DNA from: Eggerthellaceae bacterium
Lineage (GTDB): Bacteria > Actinomycetota > Coriobacteriia > Coriobacteriales > Eggerthellaceae
Direction of reading: 5' to 3'
DNA: 34,872 bases
Assembly: GCA_017432445.1 (NCBI GenBank)
Contig: JAFRJC010000017.1
Location: 1-34,872 of the forward strand
In this document: one piece after another, positions 16,791 to 26,032 of the stretch
Numbering within the stretch: the stretch's first letter is position 1
How the letters are laid out: every line of letters begins with the position of its first letter
Position numbers and translations under genes: made by a program
Notes under the pieces: generated by a model
The model's input: only the letters and a program-made list of their open reading frames with translations
Database searches by the model: none
What the model was told of the DNA's origin: nothing

Positions 16791-19547
16791 CTACTTGCGC
16801 TTGCGCTTGGCCTTCTTGGGATTGTGCGGCGTTTGCTGGTACACCGGCTTGCCATCGGCGCCCAGCTCGTTGGAGCCATGGTCGGCGGCCGATTCGGCCT
16901 CGACGACAACCACCTCTTCGGTATCACGCACCTGCGCATCGATGGCAGCCTGGGCGTTTGCAGCCTTGACTTGGGCGGTCTTGCGACGCGCAGACTTGGA
17001 GTTGCCGAGGTTGCCGGCGATGCTGGCACCTGCGCGTGCGAACTCGAAGTAGCCGATGTGCTGGCCGAAGCGCTTCTCAAGCTTGGCGTACTTGTCCTCG
17101 CGCGTCTTCCAGATGGCGTAGAGCGGCGTGCCCACGGCGATGGAGGAGTAGCAGCCGATGACCAGGCCGATGGTCATGGCGAACGCGAAGTCCTTGAGCG
17201 TCTCGCCACCGAACAGCAGCATGAACAGAACCGGGATGAGCGAGGTGATGGTCGTGTTGATGGAGCGGGTGAACACCTGGTTCACCGAGTGGTTGGCGAT
17301 CGTGTAGAACGAGCACCTCACACCGAAGTCCTGCGCGTTCTCGTTGATGCGGTGGAACACGACGACGGTGTCGTAGAGCGAGTAGCCGATAATCGTCAAC
17401 AGGGCGGCTACGGCGTTAGGCGTGAACTCGCGGCCGACGAGGGCATAGATACCCACGACGATAATGAGGTCGTGCAACAGCACGATAACGGCCGTGATGC
17501 CCATCTTGTATTCCCTGAAGCGGATGGTGATGTAGATGATGATCAACACCAGCGATACGAGGAACGCGATGAGTGATTGCTGGATTACGCTCGCGCCCCA
17601 GTCGGGACCGATGGTCGTGACCTCGAAGTTGGAGGTGGAAAGCCCGAACTGGTCTGCCACCTGGTTGGCGACAGCCGCAGCCTCCTGCGCGTCTGTCACG
17701 GTCATGCGGACGAGGAAACCCTCTTCGCCGTCGGAGTAAGTCGTCTGGATGGTGGCTTCGGACTGACCGGCATCGGCAAAGGCGGAACGCATCTGATCGA
17801 TAGTGACGTCGCCGGTGTCATGGAAGGTGATGGAGGTGCCGCCCACGAACTCGATGCCGAACGTCATGCCCTTCAACCCCACGATGGCAAACGAAGCGAC
17901 GACGAGGCATGCCGAGATGATCAGGAACACCTTGCGATGTCCCACGAAGTTGATGTCATGCTTGATGAAGCGGCCCTTCAGGTTGTGGACAACCTCGGCG
18001 ACCTTCAGACCGTCTTCGCCACCGCGCTCGAAGGCCACCTGGTCGGTGATCTTCTGGTCGAGGGCTTCGCCGATCTCGGCTTCTGCCGACGTCACGTTTT
18101 CGACTGCGCCGAGCGCTGCGAACTTCTCGGAAGCCTCCTGGCCGTCCTTGATGTTCCAGAAACCGGGATGCTTGGAAATGCTGCGCGGGGCGAGCAAGCG
18201 CACGAGCGGAGCCTTGAACAGCAACATCATGGCGATGTCGCACAGAATACCCAGCGACAGCGTCAGGCCGAAGCCCTTGACCGACGCAGACGCCAGGAAG
18301 AACAGGCACAAGGCCGACACGAGCGAAACCAGGTCGGCGTCGATGGACGTCTGGATTGCGTGACGCACGCCCGAGATGGACGCAGCACGCACGCTCTTGC
18401 CCATGCGTATCTCTTCTCGGAATCTCTCGACGGTTAGGACCGACGAGTCAGCCGCCATACCGATGGTGAGCACGATACCGGCAACGCCGGACAGCGAAAG
18501 CGTGAACAGACCGAAAGCGGAAAGCCCTGCCAGAATGCCCAGATACAGGATCGCAAACACGATGACGGCGCCAGCCGTGATGGTGCCGAGACCCTTGTAG
18601 AAGAACAGCAGGTAGATCATGACGAGCAGGATGCCGAGCAGCGCCACCATGACGCCGGAACGCAGCGCATCCTGGCCGAGCGTCGGACCGACGACCTGGC
18701 TTTGCGAATACTGGAAGCTGACGGGCAGCGAACCGCTCTCGAGCACCGTCTTGAGACCCTGGGCGCCCTCGAGGTCGTAGTTGCCCGTGATCTGGACGCG
18801 GCCATTGGGAATCTCGGACTGGACGGCGGGAGCGGATTGCACCTCGTTGTCGAGGATGATGACGATTTGGCCGTGGTCTGCAACCAAGTCACGCGATGCA
18901 TCGGCAAATGCCTTGGTGCCCGCAGCGTCGAGGTCGATGTCGACGGCGTAGTAGATCGAAGTCTCGGATGCGCGGTCGATGGTGACGCGGTTGATGTTGT
19001 CACCGGTGACGATGGGCGTGTACGTGCCGTCGACGACCTTGAGATGCTTCACCTCGCCGGTGGGGAACGCGTTGCCGAAATCATCGGTGATGGTGGCCTC
19101 GTTGCCGTAGTCACCCTGTTCGATGGCCTCGACAACCGATTCGTCGGTAAACGAGTCCAGACGGGCAAACTCGAGCTTACCTGTCTTGCCGATGATGTCG
19201 AGCGCCGTCTGCGTATCGGATAGGCCAGGAATCTGGACCAGAATCTGGTTTGAACCCTGGACCTGGACAACCGCCTCGGAAGCACCCAGCGCGTTCACGC
19301 GGCTCTCGACGATGGCGCGCGACGTCTCCATGTCCTCTTCGGTGATGGCATCACCATCGGTCGAGGTCGCCGTCAGCACGACCGACAGACCGCCCTGGAT
19401 ATCCAAGCCCTGGTTGATCTTCTCTTGCGGCGGCATGAACAGGATGATCGAGCCGATGACGAGCAGCGTCGTCAAGACGAGCAGCCAAATGTTGCGACGG
19501 TCATTACCTGTCTGCGTTCTCTTGTTCTCATTGCTGGACACAGCCAT
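16791..19547 (-). CDS. secDF: Fused protein translocase subunit SecDF
   Basis: 918 residues with SecD and SecF joined in one chain, as in Bacillus and some Actinomycetota. SecDF uses the proton gradient to help pull exported proteins through SecYEG. SecD part: first membrane helix near residues 20-40, GLDIQGGLSVVL near residue 48, the large P1 exterior domain, then five helices beginning LGQDALRSGVMVALLG. SecF part: helix near residue 540, GIEFVGGTSI near 562, and a five-helix bundle with GYSLYDTVVVFHRI. The end is a hydrophilic tail of about 90 residues finishing KKAKRKRK. GAAGGAT precedes ATG 19547. A strong terminator follows. There is no yajC gene upstream, where it is often found next to tgt. 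Confidence 0.97.
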   Translation of the reverse strand: MAVSSNENKRTQTGNDRRNIWLLVLTTLLVIGSIILFMPPQEKINQGLDIQGGLSVVLTATSTDGDAITEEDMETSRAIVESRVNALGASEAVVQVQGSNQILVQIPGLSDTQTALDIIGKTGKLEFARLDSFTDESVVEAIEQGDYGNEATITDDFGNAFPTGEVKHLKVVDGTYTPIVTGDNINRVTIDRASETSIYYAVDIDLDAAGTKAFADASRDLVADHGQIVIILDNEVQSAPAVQSEIPNGRVQITGNYDLEGAQGLKTVLESGSLPVSFQYSQSQVVGPTLGQDALRSGVMVALLGILLVMIYLLFFYKGLGTITAGAVIVFAILYLGILAGLSAFGLFTLSLSGVAGIVLTIGMAADSSVLTVERFREEIRMGKSVRAASISGVRHAIQTSIDADLVSLVSALCLFFLASASVKGFGLTLSLGILCDIAMMLLFKAPLVRLLAPRSISKHPGFWNIKDGQEASEKFAALGAVENVTSAEAEIGEALDQKITDQVAFERGGEDGLKVAEVVHNLKGRFIKHDINFVGHRKVFLIISACLVVASFAIVGLKGMTFGIEFVGGTSITFHDTGDVTIDQMRSAFADAGQSEATIQTTYSDGEEGFLVRMTVTDAQEAAAVANQVADQFGLSTSNFEVTTIGPDWGASVIQQSLIAFLVSLVLIIIYITIRFREYKMGITAVIVLLHDLIIVVGIYALVGREFTPNAVAALLTIIGYSLYDTVVVFHRINENAQDFGVRCSFYTIANHSVNQVFTRSINTTITSLIPVLFMLLFGGETLKDFAFAMTIGLVIGCYSSIAVGTPLYAIWKTREDKYAKLEKRFGQHIGYFEFARAGASIAGNLGNSKSARRKTAQVKAANAQAAIDAQVRDTEEVVVVEAESAADHGSNELGADGKPVYQQTPHNPKKAKRKRK

Positions 19548-19843
19548 GCGCTATCCTTCTTTCCATCACATATGCGCATATTGCACCACTGTAGACTAAC
19601 TTTGTTATTGTGCCACAATCCCGGCAAACCGCAACGTCCAATTGCAAAATGGCAGCGATATGGTTGATTATTTGCAAACGAGAACATCCTATTGGTCCTA
19701 CAGCGTTCATCATCTGCGGTATGCCGCGTTTCCTCTTGCCGTGGAATTGGACATTTGGCGGGAAAGTGCAAGGACCCTAACGCCATTCCAGGCAATCGGA
19801 TGATCTATCGGGAACTCCCCAAACCGCAATTGACGCAACTAAA
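19548..19843. promoter_or_regulatory. Intergenic region upstream of secDF, no gene found
   Basis: Holds a perfect 12-bp palindrome ATATGCGCATAT (19570-19581), about 23 bases before the secDF ATG, and a 7-bp inverted pair TTGCAAA/TTTGCAA (19642-19648, 19671-19677). A weak minus-strand promoter (TTGTGG, 17-bp spacer, TCTACA) is possible near 19587-19615. I see no clear terminator after tgt, so readthrough from tgt into secDF is possible. Short open frames on the minus strand here have no family resemblance. Confidence 0.4.
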
Positions 19844-21999
<2,156 letters not shown>

Positions 22000-22025
22000 T
22001 TGATTCGAACTCCCTCCCGCTCGCA

Positions 22026-22034
22026 ATGATACCA
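22026..22034 (-). promoter_or_regulatory. Extended -10 upstream of the EamA gene
   Basis: The minus strand reads TGG-TATCAT. Transcription would start about 20 bases before ATG 21999, leaving room for the GGGAGGGAG ribosome site. No good -35 is seen. Confidence 0.5.
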
Positions 22035-22146
22035 GAGTGATCAAACATCAGGATTGGTAAAGATGACCATGGCGGCCATCAAAAGAGGCCGATGAGCGAT
22101 AGGACAAATTCGCGCAGCGGCACTGCGAGCCCGACAAACAGAATGG

Positions 22147-22152
22147 TACACT
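22147..22152 (+). promoter_or_regulatory. -10 element of queH, probably leaderless
   Basis: TACACT ends six bases before ATG 22159, the spacing expected when transcription begins at the start codon. No Shine-Dalgarno sequence exists upstream (GCGGGT). TANNNT at this distance is the usual arrangement for leaderless messages in Actinomycetota. The -35 region is weak. Confidence 0.55.
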
Positions 22153-22158
22153 GCGGGT

Positions 22159-22983
22159 ATGAAACTACTGGTACATGCCTGCTGCGGACCTTGTTCCATC
22201 ATGCCGACCCGCCTGCTCGTCGAGGCGGGGCACGACATCACGGTCTTCTACGCCAACAGCAACATCGCCCCTGCTGCAGAATACGAACACCGTCTCCGCG
22301 AACTGCAGAGATACGCCGAGATGCAAGGATTCGAAGTGCTTGAGGGGGTTTACAATCCCGCAGAATGGGAGGAGAAGGTCGCCCCCATCGGGGAGGCTCT
22401 CAAACAGTATAGCCCGGCATTTGGGGAAGCGTTCGCAACCAGGCACGCTGGAACGGAAGGAAGCTCTAGTAGCGAAGGGAGCTCTCCCAGCCCCGCCACA
22501 GTGGCCGAACTGCTCGATGACGACCGGCGCAAGGAGCGGTGCCGGGCCTGCTATCGGATGAGGCTCGAGGAGGCTGCCGCCTTCGCCAAGGACGGCGGAT
22601 TCGACGCACTCACGACCACGCTTGCCGTGAGCCCCTACCAGTTCACCGAGGTTATCCACGAAGAGCTCGAACGTGCTAGCGCGCAGGCGGGAATAGCCGC
22701 TCACTTCCAGGATTTCCGCCCGTATTACGACGAGGCCACGCGCATCAGCCGCGAGCTGGAAATGTATCGCCAGAACTATTGCGGTTGCCGTTTCTCCATA
22801 CGGGAAGGCGAGGCCACGCGCGCCTTCGTCAAGCAGCAGCGCAAGAAGAAGAAGGCCCGCGAGCGGGCCGCCATTCAGGCCGAACAGGCCGAGCTAGCCC
22901 AACACCGCGCCGAGAAACAGGCCTACGCCGAGGCACAGGCCAAAAAGCGCGCCATCCTTAAATCACTGCGCCAGAAGCAATGA
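22159..22983 (+). CDS. queH: Epoxyqueuosine reductase QueH
   Basis: 274 residues. QueH (formerly DUF208) reduces epoxyqueuosine to queuosine in tRNA, the last step of the pathway, using an Fe-S cluster and a second metal. All family cysteines are present: HACCGPC (Cys8, Cys9, Cys12), RCRACYRMRLEEAA (Cys128, Cys131) and YRQNYCGC (Cys208, Cys210). Oddities are a serine-rich insert (residues 98-114), probably a disordered loop, and a C-terminal extension of about 55 residues rich in Lys, Gln, Ala and Glu that should form a long charged helix. It is convergent with queA (35 bases between stops) and divergent from the EamA gene. It appears to be translated from a leaderless message. Confidence 0.95.
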   Translation: MKLLVHACCGPCSIMPTRLLVEAGHDITVFYANSNIAPAAEYEHRLRELQRYAEMQGFEVLEGVYNPAEWEEKVAPIGEALKQYSPAFGEAFATRHAGTEGSSSSEGSSPSPATVAELLDDDRRKERCRACYRMRLEEAAAFAKDGGFDALTTTLAVSPYQFTEVIHEELERASAQAGIAAHFQDFRPYYDEATRISRELEMYRQNYCGCRFSIREGEATRAFVKQQRKKKKARERAAIQAEQAELAQHRAEKQAYAEAQAKKRAILKSLRQKQ

Positions 22984-23018
22984 GCCGAAGAACACGTCTC
23001 TGGCTCATTCGCGCATCT

Positions 23019-24110
23019 CTAACGAATCAACATTGCGTCGCCGAAGCTGAAGAAGCGGTAGCGCTGATCGATGGCGTGCTGGTAAGCGGCCATGATGTAG
23101 TCACGCGACGAAAACGCGCTGACGAGCATCATCAAAGTCGAGCGGGGAACATGGAAGTTCGTGATGAGCGCATCGACGACATGAAACTCGCTGCCAGGTA
23201 AAAGGTAGAGCTGCGTGGAGGCGCGCTCGCGCGGTACGATGCAACCCAGGCCATCATCCCAGGCGCTCTCCAAGCTGCGCACGCTCGTGGTGCCGACGGC
23301 GACCACGCGCCCACCTGCAGCCTTCGTGCGCTCGATTGCCTCGACGGTGCGCTGGGGAACGGTATAGAACTCGGTGTGCATCTCGTGATGCGTCGGATCG
23401 TCCTCGTCCACGATGCGGAACGTGTCCAAGCCCACTTCGAGTTCGACCGTCTCCCATCCAACCCCTTTGGCGCGAAGGCGCTCGATGAGCTCGGGCGTGA
23501 AATGCAATCCAGCTGTGGGTGCAGCAGCCGAGCTTTCGCGACGCGAATAGACGGTCTGGTATAGCTCCTCATCCCCAGCATAATCCTTGATGTAAGGCGG
23601 GAGCGGCGTATGGCCCACTGCATGGAGCGCCTCGTCAAGCGAGGGAAACTCCGTGCTCAGGCGCACGATGCGCGCACCGCGCGAGCCTCCCTGCGCCCAA
23701 TCGACGACCTCCGCCGAAAGCGCGACGTCCCCGTTCGCGCCCAACACGTCCACGATGGCTCCGCTGCCGGGCTTCAAGCGCTTTCCCGGTTTAACGAGCG
23801 CCTCCCAATACGCCTCTCGGTTGGAGGGGATGCCGGATCCGTAGCCTACGGCACCGCGCAACAGGAAGACCTCGGCCGCACCGCCACTCCCGCGCTTGTG
23901 CCCGAGAAGACGCGCAGGCAGCACACGCGTCTCGTTGGCTACCAGCAAATCCCCCGGTTCTAGATACTCTACGATGTCACGGAAGATACGGTCCTCGAGC
24001 GTGCCCGCCGACCGGTCCATGACCAGAAGCCGACACTCGTCGCGCACGGGCGCCGGTTCCTGCGCAATCAGCTCAGGCGGCAGCTCGTATTCGAAATCGC
24101 TCGTCTTCAT
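23019..24110 (-). CDS. queA: S-adenosylmethionine:tRNA ribosyltransferase-isomerase
   Basis: 363 residues from ATG 24110; GAGGTGA lies at normal spacing, and a GTG two codons earlier is less likely. QueA moves the ribosyl part of SAM onto preQ1 in tRNA, giving epoxyqueuosine. Family motifs: DFEYELPPELIAQEP at the start, RLLVMD, LPARLLGHKRGSGG, HTPLPPYIK, AAPTAGLHFT, ALITNFHVPRSTLMMLVSAF and RFFSFGDAML near the end. It acts between Tgt and QueH, both encoded within 4 kb, so the last three steps of queuosine synthesis are encoded here. Genes for preQ0/preQ1 synthesis (queD, queE, queC, queF) are not in the window. Confidence 0.97.
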   Translation of the reverse strand: MKTSDFEYELPPELIAQEPAPVRDECRLLVMDRSAGTLEDRIFRDIVEYLEPGDLLVANETRVLPARLLGHKRGSGGAAEVFLLRGAVGYGSGIPSNREAYWEALVKPGKRLKPGSGAIVDVLGANGDVALSAEVVDWAQGGSRGARIVRLSTEFPSLDEALHAVGHTPLPPYIKDYAGDEELYQTVYSRRESSAAAPTAGLHFTPELIERLRAKGVGWETVELEVGLDTFRIVDEDDPTHHEMHTEFYTVPQRTVEAIERTKAAGGRVVAVGTTSVRSLESAWDDGLGCIVPRERASTQLYLLPGSEFHVVDALITNFHVPRSTLMMLVSAFSSRDYIMAAYQHAIDQRYRFFSFGDAMLIR

Positions 24111-24158
24111 GCCCACTTCACCTCGTTACCGCCGCGCACCGATGCCCTCGCCGGCCCC

Positions 24159-24188
24159 ATCATGTCGCCGCGCAGCGAATCGTGTCAA
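24159..24188 (-). promoter_or_regulatory. Candidate queA promoter
   Basis: Minus strand: perfect -35 TTGACA (24188-24183), 18-bp spacer, -10 CATGAT (24164-24159, four of six). Transcription would start about 40 bases before ATG 24110. It lies back to back with the -10 of the next gene. Confidence 0.6.
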
Positions 24189-24219
24189 TTCCTCTCGCTA
24201 TGGACCCACTATTCTAGGC

Positions 24220-24225
24220 TATACT
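24220..24225 (+). promoter_or_regulatory. -10 element for the small acidic protein and probably hisS
   Basis: TATACT, five of six to consensus, lies about 40 bases before ATG 24265. I see no convincing -35 at 16-18 bp. Confidence 0.45.
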
Positions 24226-24264
24226 TGAAAGGTTCGTTTGAAAAGGTTTTACAAGGAGCTACAA

Positions 24265-24468
24265 ATGGTAATCGAGCAACGGGAGGCGCCAGCCCAGGAC
24301 GATGGCAATGCTGACGACAAGCCCGCAGCTGAAATAAAGGAGATCGCCGAGGTCGTCGTCGCGCCCGCCGCATGGTCGAGCAAGAACTCCGATGACGACG
24401 ATTACGACGATGACGACGACTGGCGCTTGGAAATGAGCGAGAACTCCGGCTTGTGGGTTTTCAAGTAA
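24265..24468 (+). CDS. Small acidic protein of unknown function
   Basis: 67 residues from ATG 24265, supported by AAGGAG six bases upstream. A TTG at 24238 would extend it but has no ribosome site. The protein is strongly acidic, with an aspartate run (DDDDYDDDDDW, about residues 42-52), and ends LWVFK. No membrane segment, cysteine pair or known motif is seen. It lies 52 bases upstream of hisS on the same strand with no strong terminator between, so it may be co-transcribed. A small AAAGGG/CCCTTT hairpin (24476-24481, 24486-24491) lies in the gap. Good start signals argue that it is real; function cannot be predicted. Confidence 0.65.
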   Translation: MVIEQREAPAQDDGNADDKPAAEIKEIAEVVVAPAAWSSKNSDDDDYDDDDDWRLEMSENSGLWVFK

Positions 24469-24520
24469 AGCGTTAAAAGGGTTCCCCCTTTCGGTGGTTT
24501 TCCAAAGAACGGAGCGATAC

Positions 24521-25792
24521 ATGGCATTCTCAAAGAAACCCGTCAAGGGCATGACCGACTTTCTGCCGGCCGACATGCGCCTGCGTGAATCCGTGCTCAG
24601 CGAGATCAAGCGCACGTATGCAAGCTACGGCTTTGCGCAGATTGAGACGCCGTGCATGGAGCACATCGGAAACCTGACCTCCAAACAAGGCGGAGACAAC
24701 GAGAAGCTCATCTTCCGCATCGAGAAGCGCGGGGCCGCCTTCGAAAGGGCCTGGGAAGCGGGAGAGCGCGACGAGCTGGTGGACAACGGCCTGCGTTATG
24801 ACCTGACCGTGCCGCTGGCGCGTTTCTACGCCAACAACAAGGAACAGCTCCCCTCCCCGTTCCGCGCCCTGCAGATCGGCCCGGTCTGGCGAGCCGACCA
24901 ACCGGCGAAGGGACGTTTCCGCCAGTTCGTGCAATGCGACATCGACGTTTTGGGCGACGCCTCGAACCTCGCCGAAATCGAGCTGATCACCGCCACGTCC
25001 ACGGCTCTCTCGCGCGTGCTCGGCAAAGCGGGCGTGGCCTCGTTCACCGTTCACGTGAACGACCGCCAGATACTGCGCGCAGCCGCGCTCAAAGCGGGCT
25101 TCGCGGAAGACCAGATCGCAGGCGTGCTGGTGACGCTCGACAAACTCGACAAAATCGGCTTCGAAGGCGTCGAATCCGAGCTGCTCGGCAACGGGGCGGA
25201 TCCGGCAAGCGTTTCGGCTTACCTGGACCTGTTCCGCGCTCAAGCAGGCGACACGTTCAGCAAGGCGTTCTGCGATGCCGTCGACGCCGAAGGCCTGACG
25301 GACATTGCAGCCAACCTCGATGAGATCATCGCCAGCACCGCGGCGCTCACCGGCGAGGGCGTGCAAATCGTCTTCGACCCCACGCTCGTGCGCGGCATGG
25401 GCTACTACACCGGCCCCATCTTCGAGGTCAGCGTCGACAACTTCGGCATCTCCATCGCCGGCGGCGGACGCTACGACGAGATGATCGGGAAGTTCTCGGG
25501 CGAAGACGTGTGCGCCTGCGGCTTCTCCATCGGCTTCGAGCGCATCATCGCCCTGCTGCGCGATGCAGGCATCACCGACTTGGCCGAAGGCGAAACCCAG
25601 GGAGCCGTTGCTTTCCTCGTGGACGCCAAAGCCGACCCTGCACGCCGCCGCGAAGCCCTGAAGGACGCGCAGGCCCTGCGCAACGAAGGTCGCGACGTGG
25701 CTGTGCTTCCCATGCGCAAGAACGTGAAGCGCCAGATCCAATCGCTCGAAAGCGAAGGCTTCACCGAGTTCACCAAGGTCTACGCGAACTAG
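24521..25792 (+). CDS. hisS: Histidyl-tRNA synthetase
   Basis: 423 residues, normal for bacterial HisRS, from ATG 24521 with GGAG six bases upstream. Class II synthetase that charges tRNA-His. Motifs: KPVKGMTDFLPADM at the N-terminus, LRYDLTVPLARFYANN (Thr-Val-Pro-Leu-Arg type motif), motif 2 FRALQIGPVWRADQPAKGRFRQFVQCDIDVLG, the histidine loops RGMGYYTGPIFEV and GGGRYDEM, and motif 3 GFSIGFERII. The C-terminal anticodon-binding domain (about residues 330-423) is complete. No T-box leader is visible upstream, and the distance to the preceding small gene is only 52 bases. Confidence 0.97.
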   Translation: MAFSKKPVKGMTDFLPADMRLRESVLSEIKRTYASYGFAQIETPCMEHIGNLTSKQGGDNEKLIFRIEKRGAAFERAWEAGERDELVDNGLRYDLTVPLARFYANNKEQLPSPFRALQIGPVWRADQPAKGRFRQFVQCDIDVLGDASNLAEIELITATSTALSRVLGKAGVASFTVHVNDRQILRAAALKAGFAEDQIAGVLVTLDKLDKIGFEGVESELLGNGADPASVSAYLDLFRAQAGDTFSKAFCDAVDAEGLTDIAANLDEIIASTAALTGEGVQIVFDPTLVRGMGYYTGPIFEVSVDNFGISIAGGGRYDEMIGKFSGEDVCACGFSIGFERIIALLRDAGITDLAEGETQGAVAFLVDAKADPARRREALKDAQALRNEGRDVAVLPMRKNVKRQIQSLESEGFTEFTKVYAN

Positions 25793-25840
25793 AGACTGCG
25801 TGCTCTTACTTAGTCTAAACAGTTTTCCGATTGGATAAGC

Positions 25841-26015
25841 TAATCATCGCATCGGGAACCTCCGACGCTTTATCGCGAGCTGCGAGGAGCGTAGGAGGCG
25901 GCGGGAGCGAGGACTGTTTGAGCCGCCGGAGGCGGCGAGTTCCGCAGCTGCCGCCTCCGAAGCGACGAGCGGTTAGCCCGCGCTTAAGCGGAGGAGTTTC
26001 CCGATGCGATTATTA
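25841..26015. repeat. 175-bp long imperfect palindrome (MITE/REP-like element or structured RNA)
   Basis: Arms 25841-25870 and 25986-26015 are inverted copies. Thirteen pairs in a row (25846-25858 with 25998-26010), four outer pairs (25841-25844 with 26012-26015) and two inner blocks give 26 of 30 matches. The interior is GC-rich and self-complementary: GCCGCC-GGA-GGCGGC (25922-25936), and GGAGGCGGC at 25894-25902 and 25928-25936, each able to pair with GCCGCCTCC at 25950-25958. It contains no gene and lies between the convergent hisS and addA. It could end both transcripts, although no clear U tract follows. Confidence 0.8.
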
Positions 26016-26032
26016 ATACCATCGCTAGTTGT

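Noticed and set aside
19528..19713. 61-codon minus-strand frame upstream of and overlapping secDF, considered as YajC
   Set aside because: It lacks the single hydrophobic helix expected near a YajC N-terminus and has no clear ribosome site.
24469..24520. T-box or terminator before hisS
   Set aside because: Only a 6-bp AAAGGG/CCCTTT hairpin is present; the gap is too short for a T-box leader and no specifier structure is seen.
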